Of a stretch of 64,000 bases of DNA, positions 49,901 to 60,630 are shown piece after piece (position 1 is the first letter of the stretch; every line of letters starts with the position of its first letter). This DNA is from Dicaeum eximium. Its lineage: Eukaryota; Chordata; Aves; Passeriformes; Dicaeidae. Location: assembly GCA_013396995.1 (NCBI GenBank), contig VWZP01010309.1:352153-416152 (forward strand), given 5' to 3'. Below the pieces are notes generated by a model, which searched no databases, was not told the DNA's origin, and saw only the letters and a program-made list of their open reading frames with translations. The position numbers and the translations under genes are program-made.

Positions 49901-51764
49901 GCGCCAGATCTCTGCCTGGCTGAGAGTTCCTGCACAGCTTTTCTTTTTTTGTTTTGTGTACAATTTACCCCAAAGTGTTTGTAGTGTAATAGTAATTTTC
50001 CTTTCTTGCATTAACACAAGTGTAAGCTATGTATTGGATTTATAAAATGAGGATTTTACAGGCATGAAGCACATCCATCTGTGTTACATAAACATAGATA
50101 CATTTTGGTTTCTTTTTCCTTTCCTACCTATGTTTATGCTGCACAAAGAACTTATTAAACCAGATATAGTTATGGCACTGTTGGCTTTAATCGGCAAAAG
50201 ATTTTTAAAACTTTTCTCACATTATAGCATATTTAACTGCTGCTTTAATGGCAAAGAGGAATTCTGTGGCTGCAAGCAGAGGAATAGGAAAGGTATAGTG
50301 GCTTTCCTGTGAGAGGAATATGAGAATATTCACTGACAGAGGAACTCTGAGGAACAATTATCCCAAGCTGTGTCTTTGACAATGCTGTCAGATTTTCCAC
50401 TTCCATGAGCACAGCTGGGCATGTGGTGCCAGGGTGAGAAATTCCACAGTGGCTGGAGGCAGAGTGCGTTGGGTGCTGGCCTGGCTGGTAGTGTTGGAAG
50501 TCAGGAGTTGGAGCTGGAAAGAAAAGAAAGATGTCTTTCTACAGCTTTGAGACAGTAAAAGGGGAAAAAAGCTCCAAACCACCAGTTTGGAATGTAAGGA
50601 AAGAGTCTTTGAAAGATGCCCCTTTCCAGACTTCTGTGCCTCAGAGGCTGAGTTTGATCTTGAGATTCAGGTTCTTAAAATACCTGTACTGTCTTCTAAG
50701 ACATCTGCTCCTCTACCTCCAACTAAAGATTTGTTCTTGTGCAAATTTGCAGCTTACCTATATATCTGTTGAAAGCTTTGGAGGTTTGTTAATTTGTTTA
50801 ATGAATTTTCTGTATCGCTGGTACTTCACCTAGAGTTTTTGTGGTTTGGGTTTATTGTTGTGGTGTTTCGGATTTTTAAGGGAGAAGGGTGGTTTGGGTT
50901 TTTTTTGGGTTTGGTTTTTTTTTTTTTCGTAATCCAAGTATTTGCCCAATATTAGGTAACCGAATGTGGAAGCTCAGAAGGATAAAGCAGTGATGCAGGT
51001 CTTGCCTGGTGGGCACGGTTTGGATGCAGTTTTAGCCACACCTGATTTTGTTGGGGTCAGTCAAGGGTATTGTTTCTCTGACTTATACCAGTGTATTAGC
51101 TAGACTTCAAGATGATCGAGTTGGTTGCATCTAGAGAGGCAAGGAATTGAAGAGGCTCTGAACAATCAAGAGAGGAGACAGCAAATTCCTCATTTTCTAG
51201 TGCTCGAAGTACTAGGGATTGTTTCCCTTGTATACATCCTGTTTTATATGTTGCTTGAAATTGAAAATTGGATAACCATATGTTACACTTTCTGTTTTGA
51301 GCATTACATGCTGTTCTTCATAACTTTTAGGATTTCTGGTTAAGAATGGTTTACTGAATACTTGAGTTTGATAATCTCTGGGACTCTATCTAAAAGATTG
51401 CCTTCTTAAATTATCATATAGATTACTTACTACATCAGACTGCCTTGAATTTTAGCTACTGTTTTGTCTTAGTGTTTGGAAGGAATGGTCTCTTCTCTCA
51501 TTCTTTGTATGAGTTGTTTCATAGAGCTGTTCCCTGGCCTACCTTTTTAATGTTTTCTAATTTCACTGTTGAAAACTTGGGAATGCTGGATAATTCCCTA
51601 ATCAGGCAGACAGCTAAAATAATGGACCCCAAAATGTAGGCTGTTAATTATTTTTCAGTGCAACAGCAATGTAATGTGTGACAATGGAGCTTTTTGGTAA
51701 CAAGTGAAATAATTTTGGACATACTGAAGACTAGAGTGATTAGCACTTAAATAACACCACGCTT
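46971..51764. other. unique non-coding DNA, no gene seen
   Basis: A 143-codon plus-strand frame at 48262-48693 is the longest outside repeats. It has no domain, is overlapped by other frames and is within chance expectation. A GC-richer patch at 49650-49800 carries a 118-codon minus frame, also unrecognised. A G/T low-complexity tract lies at about 50885-50930. A good minus-strand donor (GAG before GTAAGTC) is at 47077, without a convincing partner. Confidence 0.5.
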
Positions 51765-51910
51765 CTGAGGATAGCAAAGCACTTAATAGCATTTAATGAA
51801 GGAGGCCTTCCTTACATACCCAAAGGATGTACTCCGCTGTCTCAAACTCTACTCACAGGGAAGAGAGGAAACTGGCTCAGGGAGAGGTGAGGGACAAGGC
51901 AAAGTTACAA
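51765..51910 (-). mobile_element. possible MIR-type or related SINE relic, antisense
   Basis: Plus-strand phrases ATAGCAAAGCACTTAATAGC, ACTCACAGGGAAGAGAGGAA, ACTGGCTCAGGGAGAGGTGA and GACAAGGCAAAGTTACAA follow the reverse-complemented order of an old MIR-type tail ('acagatgaggaaactgaggc' then 'aagtgacttgcccaaggtca'). It is degraded and non-coding. Confidence 0.4.
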
Positions 51911-54504
51911 TTAGTGGTTGTACTCTCTGATGATAGTAAAACATAGAGCAAAACACTCCATTTTAGTCCTTTGCATGAACCCTAGAGGGACCATTCCCAA
52001 CAGGGCATTTTTCTGTAGCAGCCACTGCCTTACCAGGCTTGACACATCCTTGACAGAATGGTGGCTGGGGAGAAAAAGCCCTTCTGCAGGTTCATGCCAT
52101 GGCTAAAGAGGGAAGGGAGAATATTAACACTTCATAAAACCATGAGTTGATAGCTGGTTATGGACGCAGAGCTTAGAGGAATGCAAGAGGAAGGAAGAAC
52201 GTAAATGAGCCGGTGTGTATCTGAGGGGGAGAACTACTGCATGTGTGAGCCCAGGAATGGGCAACGGAGGGAGAGGTGTGGCATACAATCATATTTGCTT
52301 TCAGCTACTCAAACAAACACTCATTTTGTTTCCTGTGTAATCAGCACTGAAAACCCAGGTATTTTGCTGCTAGTGCTCAGCTCTGAAAAATCAAGTTTTC
52401 TACCTGTGTTTTACAACACCTCTGAACTGGACACACGTAATGCATATCACCACGTTGTGGCCAGGATTATTTCAGGGTAATGGTCAACTTGAATTTGTTA
52501 GCCTTTATGTGGAAAGGGTTGAGGCCATTGGCTCGTGGTTACTCTGGCTAATCATTTTAGCAGTTTAAGAGTACCATACTGTGAACATCTTCTCTGTGTG
52601 CTCAGCCTGTCCATGAGAAAGGGATATCAGACCCCAGAGTCAGTCTTAAATTCCTTTATAAATAGCTACAGCTGGTTTCCTGTGACGTTTCTCCTCGGTA
52701 ATTACAGTAAATATGAACTTTAAGTTGTATCAAGCCTTAGTGTGTTGGGTTTTGCTTTTTACTTTGGCTTCAGCAGTATTTTTAAATCCATGAACTAAGG
52801 ATTTGTTTCTAAATTTTAAGAGAAACCTCCCTAAGCATAGAAATACAGGGCTAAATTTGCTTTCTGAGCATTAGTATAGCCTTAAAGCAAGCAAAGTTGG
52901 CATGAAGGGTGATAGCTGTGCTTGACTCTTAGGATTGATTTTGGTGTATTAGACAAGCTCCCTTTAAATTCGATATTCTGGTTTTACCAATAGCCAGGGA
53001 GTAAGGCAGATATCTTCAGATGTATATATGTGTGTGTGTGACATTTAAAAACTGTCTTACTTGAGAAAAATACCATCACTGTTACAATTTATTCACTGCT
53101 GAAGCATACATAGAGCTGAAAAAGGTCTGTGCTGATTAATGAGACAATTATACACATTAATACCAGATTAATCAGACCTCATACTTTTAAGACAACATAA
53201 AGACACAAATACAGTTTTGAAAAGCATTATCCTATCTGTTGTCCCTGGCTGGTTTGGCTGAGATGTACATAATAATGGTTGGACTTCACAGTGCTAAAGC
53301 ACTGTCACTCAAAACAAGTCCTGCACATTACTAATTCCGAAACAAAACACCAACAATCTGAAACACTTAACCAGGCCTGTGAAGCAACTTTCTGGTTGGC
53401 AGATGATACAGAAATGCCAGCATTCTGTGGTGTGTTCTGTGGGTTCTAAGCTATTATGTCCTGGATCCTGGATAGATGCAACGTGAAAAGTCTGTCTTTG
53501 GAATCCATATTTTGTAGCAGCCTGGATACACTCTCCCACTCTTTCTTGAGAACTATGACTCTCTTGCAGTTGTATTTGACCCCGACATAAAATGCTGCTA
53601 ATGTGAAATAATAAAAGATTTAGCAGAGGTTATCAGAGGTTTGGCTATGAGCAAACAAACATACACTGAAGTCCCACTACTGCAACCAGCCAGAAGTAGC
53701 GTACCTCTGAAAGCTCACACATTTACTGCATAAAACACATTTTCAGGCAGGATAATGTTTCTTTAATTATTCCTGTCATCGAAAGTGGTCCTTGGCCTAG
53801 TTTCATATTGTCTCTGCAATGTGAAATGTGTTAGCCTTGAGCATGTAGCATTTGCAGCTGAGTTTCAAGGTAGTCTCATTTAAGCTCAAGAACCTCAGTG
53901 CTTCTCATTTCAGGGAGTCTTGTGCACAACAGCATTGTGTTTAGTTGTGACTATCAGGTTGTACCACCATCCTTCAGGGCTGGCTTTAGCACACCCCCAC
54001 GGTTCCTCACTGGCCCTTGAGAGGCCTTTTGGCTGTATGTTTTTATTATTTCTTCTTTTTTTTTCAGTCATATTGCAGTTTTCTTTTTAAACAGTAGACA
54101 GACCTGACTCGTGCTGTTGACTCCATGACCTGCTTCTCATTTCAACCCTCACCTGCTTAAAAAGCAGGCAGAAGTAGTAGCTGGCAGAATGTCTTCTGGG
54201 ACTGGTGTCTGAGCAATGGACCATTGAAAAGCAAAATGCAATATAAAACTCCTTTTGTGTCAGGAGCTCTGGATCTGCTAGGGAACACCTGCTCTGCTGA
54301 TCACTGAACCTAGGGAAGGGAAGAAAGAGGAGGAATCTCCTGAGACACAAAGTGGCCTACTGGAAGTCAAACCCCGATCTTTCTTGCTGTATTAGCTAAT
54401 AAGAGTAAAAGTGAAAAATAGCTCCTTTTTTTGTTGTTCTTCATATGAAATACATTGAAACGTCAGGAAGAAACAAAGTAGTTCAGTGTAGAATGAATGG
54501 TGCA
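51911..54504. other. unique non-coding DNA
   Basis: No gene recognised. A short TATATATGTGTGTGTGTG microsatellite lies at about 53022-53039. Frames of 60-91 codons lack motifs. Homeodomain-like ATTAAT cores cluster near 53130-53180 without other support. Confidence 0.5.
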
Positions 54505-54600
54505 GGCTATGGATTTTTGTTTTGGTTTTATCATTAACTCACTGTGTGACTTTGATCATGTGTCTTAGTTTTACCCTGTATTAAGTGAAGCCTGGAAAAA
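54505..54600 (+). mobile_element. MIR-like SINE relic, sense
   Basis: TTTTATCATTAACTCACTGT, GTGACTTTGATCATGTGTCT and TAGTTTTACCCTGTATTAAG match in order the MIR core ('actcactgtgtgaccttgagcaagtcacttaacctctctgtgcctcagtttcccc'). It is clearer than the copy at 30.1 kb. Old, short and non-coding. Confidence 0.55.
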
Positions 54601-55733
54601 TACTCAGTGTGGTTTTTGATGTTTATTTATATAGATTGCCAGGGACCCCGCCGTGCTTTAGTGACTGTCCCCCTATTACAGCAGTGCCACGTAGACTTCA
54701 ACAACTTAGAGCTGAGCTGAACTCTGACAGGTAGAAACTTCATTATGCTCACTTTCCCCACAGCTAGCTTTCTCCCATCAAAAAGCAAGCCTTGCTTTAA
54801 GCCTCAGTGAAGTAACAGCACATTTCTGGTTATCTGAAGAGGCTCCAATATAGCGGAATGAATTTATTAATGATGTATTCCCTCACAGCAAACAGATTTG
54901 TGCTCTCCCATAATTAAGCACTACAGAAATAGTACTTGTCACCTTCCCTTTAGAGAAAGTGAAAATAGCCACCTTACAATGTTAGGCAGTTTTCTCCAAA
55001 AATAAAGTTTTATTGTTGAATCCTTGCAAGTCTTATATTAACAAAAACATATGTTTTATTTTCTTGGATGTTAATACAGTTTTTTGTTTGCATATAAATG
55101 TTCTTGTGGAGTGTTTATACCACTTTGAAGGAGGAACATTGTTCACACATGAAAATCTGTAAATGAAACCAACTTAAAACAAAAAGTAAAGCTAGCACAT
55201 CTGTTTTAACATCTCAGAGAGTAAACCAGATGTGTGTATATATAATATATACATGCTAGTACTAGATGTTAAATTAGATTTTAAGAATTTGTTTCAGCTT
55301 AATAGCCTAAAATGTTATTAGTAACATAGATAAGGAAATTACTTAATGAAAAATATATGATTTTTAACCGACAGTGTCCCTCTTAATTAAGTTATGAGAT
55401 CCTTAGATGAATGATGTTATAACAGTGCAGTGTGTAGCTTCTATTATTTATAAGACAATGCCAAAGAGCTAGCTCAAACCGATTAAAGCAAGGAAAATCT
55501 CATTGTAACTTGCCATTCTGAGCAAGTGAATGCTGAATCTTTCTAGAGAATTCATGCAGCTTTAGCATCTGAAACACAGTACCCAGCTAGATCTTTCTGA
55601 TGCAGGAATCACACATTAGGGGAAAACAATGCTAATAATATTAAATTAATAAAAAGCAAGATCTAAGCATTTCAGTTGTGGTGATGGATGAAATTCAAGC
55701 TAGAAGTCTGGGTGTCCTCACCTACCTTACAAA
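54601..55733. other. unique non-coding DNA
   Basis: No gene recognised. AT-rich with a TATATAATATATA stretch near 55238-55252. The flank just left of the CpG-rich patch is ordinary. Confidence 0.5.
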
Positions 55734-55960
55734 GCCAGCCCCAGCAGCGCGGCGGAGGTTTTCGCGCTGGGCTGTGCTGGGGCCAAGCGCGGTGCGAGCC
55801 GCGGAGCTGAGCAGGGAGGATGGCGTGTGATGCACAGCGGGGCTGCGCTGGCACCGGGCACCGCTCAATCATTTCTGTCCCTCTGGCTCCGAGGACCAGA
55901 GAGGCCAAGATCAGCAGCTCGCCCAGGTCCCAGCTGCAAGCCTGGCCCAGCCCAGCTGAG
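55734..55960 (-). promoter_or_regulatory. isolated CpG-rich patch, candidate promoter/first exon
   Basis: About 16 CpGs fall within roughly 190 bases, in a region otherwise almost devoid of them. Examples are the CAGCGCGGCGG, TTTTCGCGCTGG, AAGCGCGGTGCGAGCCGCGG and GGCACCGGGCACCGCTC segments. On the minus strand the patch runs straight into overlapping strong donor sites: AAG before GTAGGT with the exon ending at 55726, and TAG before GTGAGG ending at 55722. A CpG-rich stretch followed by a donor is the usual shape of a vertebrate first exon. A 136-codon minus frame crosses it but shows no recognised protein, so a non-coding or 5'-UTR exon is likelier. No TATA box was seen. An alternative is a GC-rich transposon fragment, since no flanking repeat signature was identified. 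Confidence 0.4.
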
Positions 55961-57362
55961 CAGTAAAACAGCAGGATCCTTGAGAGAGTTTGTGATCTCC
56001 AGCTCGCAAATTGCTTTTGGAGGTCCCATACCTCGTATCTTTCTTTGTCTGTGGGATGTGTTTTATGGTTCTCACTGTACAAAAATTAGCAATGGTGCCT
56101 GGCTCTGAAGGCAGCAAGGCTGGTTGCTCTTGATGTAAGAGTTTTTAAAAGGGTAGATATTGGTTTTGTTGGTGGCTAACTTATGATTAGTAATATTTTT
56201 ACCTCTGCCCAGGTATTTTATCAATTAGGTACTTTAGTAATTATCTACAATTTATGTAAATAAATAATAAGAAACCTTAAATCTCAGAGATATTTAAATC
56301 AATCATGAATATTTTCTTTCTGGGTCCCTGATTTTATCCTAAATATCAAAATCATTGAAGTATGATTGATTAGTACCTTTTACTTCCTCTTTCTGGTTCC
56401 TACCACTCTTGAAGGCTGTAAAAATCATAAATTATGTGGAATTTCAATTAGACTGAATGCAGCATGAGCAGGTTATAGAGAAGAACTTGTAACATACTTG
56501 CAACTTTTTTCCCAGTTTGACTTCCGAAAAATCCTTAGCAAATAATGAAGTATTTAATTTTAAAGGCTTGATTCTGGGAATATTGTTGAAGCAGTCAAAA
56601 TATGAAATAGCTAAGCAGATCTTTAAGAAAATACGTCTAATATCTTAACATGATTATAATTTTAAGCTAGTTTTCCATAGTAGTTCAAGCTCTAACCCCT
56701 AGAACTGCTAGACTATAATCATGTCTTATACTGGTCATGCTTGGCATGGAAAATGATCGTATGCAAGGCTCAGATTAACCATGCACCACTGATGTATTCA
56801 ATGAGCCTGTTTTCTGTTTTGCTTTATAAGCCCCCCCCCCCCAGTCCAATCCTTTAGAGACATTTTTATCTGCTAATAAGCATAATTGCAGTCATTCCTG
56901 CTGTCATTTATAAAATTATAAGACATTTATTTAGTCAGTTGTGGTGTTTAAGGCTGTTAAGTTTCCCTGACCAGAACTGAAGCTCTGCTGGCAAATGTTT
57001 CTCTAAGACTTCAGTGGTACACCTGGTCTCCTGGTTCTCTCTCCAACAGATGATTAGTCTCTGATGAGGCATTTACAATGTAGAGTTTTGTACCAGAGAC
57101 ACAAAAAGTTCTGGTTCTCACCTCTATCTGCTTTTATACCATTTGTGGCTGCATAGAGATGATTTCCCCCTGAGCCTTGCAGACTGTGGATACAGACCCT
57201 AAAGCCTGGAAGCTTTCAGCACTGTACATCTGTGTGAGCAGAAATGCAGATCCAAGGGGGTTCAGGCAGAGAAATGAGGTGTGTGATGTCTTGCAAATTG
57301 AGTGAGACCATTTCAGAGGAGTGCAAATCTGCTGAGGAGGCTGCCATAAATGTCACATCTGA
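55961..57362. other. unique non-coding DNA
   Basis: AT-rich, no gene. A run of twelve C lies at 56831-56842. No transposon was recognised before the CR1 tail. Confidence 0.5.
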
Positions 57363-57478
57363 TCATAGAAACATAGAATTGTTTGGGTTTAACAGTCCTT
57401 AAATTAAGATCATCTAGTTCCAGATCACCTGCCATGGATGAGGAGACCTTTCACGAGACCAGGGTGCTCAAAGCCCCA
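57363..57478 (-). mobile_element. CR1 LINE 3' end, antisense, very short
   Basis: The plus strand begins TCATAGAAACATAGAATTG and continues TTTGGGTTTAACAGTCCTTA, AAGATCATCTAGTTCCAGA, CTGCCATGGATGAGGAGACC and GGTGCTCAAAGCCCCAG. This is the reverse complement of the last hundred or so bases of a CR1 subfamily. The match stops abruptly after 'cccagtctc', so it is a strongly truncated insertion or was cut by a later deletion. Confidence 0.88.
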
Positions 57479-58212
57479 GTCTCAAGGGAAAGGAGACCTT
57501 CTTGCAGCCCTTCTGCTGCTGATGATAGCTTCTTGGGCTACATCTAACTTCAGCCTTCATTTCTCCTGTAAATCATTTCAAAACTCTTTTTTTTTTCCCC
57601 CTTCTGCCATATTTTTAAACTGCAGATAATGAAAACAATTTGATGGATACACGTGGAGACTGGAATTTCTGTATTTATTTTGATTTACATGCAAAGTGAC
57701 TGACAGGCTTGGTTCCTTATTTCAGGAGTTGAGCATATCTTTTTAAATCAATAGGAATTTTGCCATTGACTTGAATTTGAATTGTTGAAAGGACTCTTAT
57801 TTTGAGGGAAGATATCTAAAAGTGTCAGAACAAGCACATCTGCTAGCCAGACATCACTTCAAAATCCTGAATTTAGTAGAAAGTTTTAAAGGCTTTGTGG
57901 GAAATAATGGACTGCTTTGGGGAACTGCAGAGTATTCAGATTAATCATCTAGACAGAAGTTTGTGAGTTTAGGGACTCTTCAGTATAGAAATGCTGGAAT
58001 CATGAGCTAAATGTTACGGTACATCACTTAGTTCTACTAAAAAGGTATATCATCCTTTTAACTTGTGAAATCCTACTGTCTAAAGGTATGTCAAAGTAAA
58101 ATAGTTCAGGCAGGGGCAACATCAGCAAAAACTGTGTCTGTTACTAATTTCACCCTCACTGGTATTTGTTCATGCAATTGCTGTTTATTCTTCCTAATTC
58201 ACAGTATAGATT
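57479..58212. other. unique non-coding DNA
   Basis: No gene or repeat recognised apart from a T-run near 57587. Confidence 0.5.
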
Positions 58213-58234
58213 TTTGTTGTTGTTGTTGTTGTTT
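58213..58234. repeat. TTG microsatellite
   Basis: About seven TTG units. Simple repeat. Confidence 0.95.
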
Positions 58235-58909
58235 ATCCACATGAATAGACAAACTCATGAAATGGTCTCAAGCAGCAAATGGCTTTGGAAATCAGACAAA
58301 GTGAACTAATCTCTAGTTTATAAAAGTATGGGGATGCTGAAAGAACAAATGCTTCAGCAAGCAACTTTAAAGAGGAACTGGGATGTGGAGTTTCTGAAGG
58401 AAAGGAATTGGAGGTGACAGAGCACAATACAGCCTGAGCACAATGACACACTGAGTAGAGAAATTTAATTACATAAAGAGGGATAATAGATGAATCAACT
58501 AGAAAAACAGACACCAGAGAGAGCAGGGAGAAAAGAAAAAGAAAAGAACCATCTGACCGTAGGAAAACAAAATAGAGAACTTTGCAGTATCTTACTAGCC
58601 AGCCTGTGAAACCAAAGAGAGAATATGAAATTTTTAAAAACTCATTTGTTTCTTAGACAGCCAAGGAAAGGACACTGCAAGGGAGGAAGGGACTCTGCCC
58701 TCATTCAGCTCAGACTGCTTCAAAGGTCTGCCCGGTGTGATAAATGGAGCAAACTCCTTTGTGATCTCTGGATGAAAGTCATGATAGTAAGTCAAAAAAA
58801 TCCTTCAGAGGCCAAGTCCAGAAATCCTCAGCCCTGATTCAGGCAAAACTGCCATTGTTTCACACATGAGTGTCTGGAAAACAGAGGATACAGGGGCACT
58901 GAGCCAAGT
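58235..58909. other. unique non-coding DNA, possible old repeat at right end
   Basis: No gene recognised. The phrase GATTCAGGCAAAACTGCCAT near 58835 resembles old sauropsid interspersed repeats, but too little is present to assign it. Confidence 0.4.
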
Positions 58910-59001
58910 GGGGGTTTTTTTGTTTGTTTGTTTTTGGGGGCTTTTTGGTTTGGTTTTTTTTTTTTTGGGGTTTTTTTTTTGTTTTTTTTTTTTGTAGGGG
59001 G
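58910..59001. repeat. G/T low-complexity tract
   Basis: Long T runs broken by four separate blocks of four or five G (58910-58914, 58936-58940, 58967-58970, 58997-59001) plus TTTG repeats. A minus-strand frame across it is lysine- and proline-rich and artefactual. The G blocks are far apart, so any quadruplex would need long loops. Confidence 0.9.
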
Positions 59002-59339
59002 AAAAAAAGGCTGAACGGCTTTTCAGCGTGGAGAAAACTGTGAGAAAGGGCAGGGACCACCCTGGTGCCCTGTCAAGACTGAGCAGATCCTCCACTGCTT
59101 TCTTTCCACCTGCCCCCAATCTGCTTTATGCTTTGCATCATTCATTTGCAAGAACTGATCTTCTTTCAGACCAAAAGGAGAACTTTGCAGAAAGTTATGG
59201 GCAAACAGTCTGAATGGAAACTGCTCTGCAAACATAATTATAGCATTTGCAGTTAAATGCAAACTAGTAGCAAAGCAGTGGGAACAACTGGGTGTTCAGC
59301 AGAGAGAGGCCAGGTATAAATGCTTTGATAGATGGATCC
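59002..59339. other. unique non-coding DNA
   Basis: Overlapping frames on both strands without motif. No repeat recognised. Confidence 0.5.
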
Positions 59340-59369
59340 AAAGGTGTTTAATTTGAATTAAACACCTTT
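59340..59369. repeat. perfect 14-base inverted repeat
   Basis: AAAGGTGTTTAATT, then TG, then its exact reverse complement AATTAAACACCTTT. The 14-base arms with a two-base centre could form a hairpin or cruciform, or a dimeric protein-binding site. It lies at the left edge of an enhancer-like stretch. No flanking transposon ends were identified. Confidence 0.95.
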
Positions 59370-59640
59370 TTAGCATCTTAAAAGAAACAGTCTCCCCTCT
59401 GGTTCAGGATGTATCCTTTATTTCTCTCGCTCTTTTTCTCCCTCTTGCCTGTGTGTACAATAAATTCATAGTCAAAGCAAAGCAAGCAGCTCTGGTTCTC
59501 CTAAGGGCTGCGCTGAAATCAGCGAAGCATCTTGGTGATCTATTGTTCTTAATAGTTTTCACACTGAGTCACTTCCTCAGCGCCTTCTTGCAGCTCAGGG
59601 TAGAATTTCACCTCAGGTTTCAGTGATCATTTGGGAGGCT
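59370..59640. promoter_or_regulatory. candidate conserved non-coding element
   Basis: Unique stretch with ACAATAAATTCATAGTCAAAG, retained CpGs (TCTCGCTC, GGCTGCGCTG, TCAGCGAAGC, CAGCGCC) and an exact AP-1-type core TGAGTCA at about 59565-59571. It adjoins the inverted repeat. No coding signal. Enhancer nature is inferred from composition only. Confidence 0.25.
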
Positions 59641-59894
59641 GGGGATGCACTGTGGCTGCTTTCCTTCTCCTTGGGAGTAAGCTTTCTTAGTTCAGGTAAC
59701 TTTTGCAAGCACTAAGCAATAAGAAAGGCAGTTATTTGGGTGCCATTCCTTTCAAGTGTTAAAGGCAGTGTGAGTTTGGAAGAGCCCAGCAGAGCACCTA
59801 ACACATTGCAGAGACAGGCTTCACAAGCAGTCTTAATGGAGGCAAACTCATACCAAAGTCAGGTGAGGTTTTCCCTGAGTGAGAAATGAGTTAA
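59641..59894. other. unique non-coding DNA
   Basis: No gene or repeat recognised. Confidence 0.4.
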
Positions 59895-60025
59895 AAACTG
59901 AGGCAAGATCCTGATCTTTTACCCAGGCACAATTCCAAGAACTTTGGAAGAGTTGCTTTTGACTTAGAGCATTGTAACAAAGATCAGAATCTGGGCTTCA
60001 GTAAGGACTTCAGCATTTGGCCACA
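59895..60025. repeat. possible ancient interspersed repeat
   Basis: GATCCTGATCTTTTACCCAG, GCACAATTCCAAG, TCAGAATCTGGGCTTCAGTA, AGGACTTCAGCATTTGGCC resemble, in order, an old sauropsid repeat that I remember as 'actcaggcaaaattccc ... gagtaaggactgcaggatttggccc'. The family is not assigned. Confidence 0.35.
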
Positions 60026-60567
60026 GTCCCATGAAGGCCTTTATTAATTTATTTATTTATTAAAATGGACAATTGCACCGACTTTAATAACCCTTACCTC
60101 AAAGTTCACTTGAAAGAAAACTAGTAAGACTTTTTATTGAGAGAAGGGGAAAAAAAAAGTTTAGCTATGGTCAGCCAGGGTGGGAAATTCCATTGTGGCT
60201 GCAAGCCCATGGCAGGTAGAGTGGAATTTAATGAAGGAAACTGCTGTGTTTTTGTGTCTTTCTGTATGTTTTTCCTTTAAAACCAAGAGCTGGGCAAGCT
60301 TCCCATTTGACCTGATGTGACCCAAGCAAATTGCTTCTTATATAAAAACAACTGCAGACTTGGAGAATGTGAAAATGCACTGTATCCTTTTTCCAACTCA
60401 GGGAAAATGAAAGCCTGAGAAACAGGACGGCCCTGTCAATACTCGTTGAGCAAAACTATCACTCAAGCCCTAAAAAGAGAGATTAGAACAGGCTTCCTTA
60501 TGCCAGAGGGATTCATTATAAGTTAGATCTCTTTAGGTGGTTTTTTTTTTAAAGCAGATACACTTAC
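60026..60567. other. unique non-coding DNA with TTTA microsatellite
   Basis: About four TTTA units at 60047-60061 and a T-run near 60541. No gene recognised. Confidence 0.5.
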
Positions 60568-60630
60568 CGTCAGTGAGAGAAAAATCCATTTTTCTGAATT
60601 TTTTTTCTGAGGAGAAGACAAAAAGAAACT
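60568..60630 (-). other. possible 63-base exon, splice-framed, unproven
   Basis: On the minus strand a long pyrimidine tract (TTTTTCTTCC through CTCCTCCTTTG) ends in CCAG at 60631. After 63 bases comes a near-perfect donor (ACG before GTAAGTG at 60567). A second acceptor (TTCTCCTCAG at 60607) would give 39 bases. Both lengths are multiples of three, and two frames stay open. One of them includes an ATG in good context (A at -3, G at +4) that would read MDFSLTD into the donor. I do not recognise the peptide. The surrounding 60.5-60.9 kb is unique and has some CpGs. Of the splice-framed segments in this window it has the best site strengths, but it remains a prediction. Confidence 0.2.

Noticed and set aside
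55672..56082. 136-codon minus-strand frame over the CpG patch
   Set aside because: No recognised protein, and it reads past the likely donor sites. The CpG patch is more plausibly promoter or untranslated exon, and GC-rich DNA lowers stop frequency.
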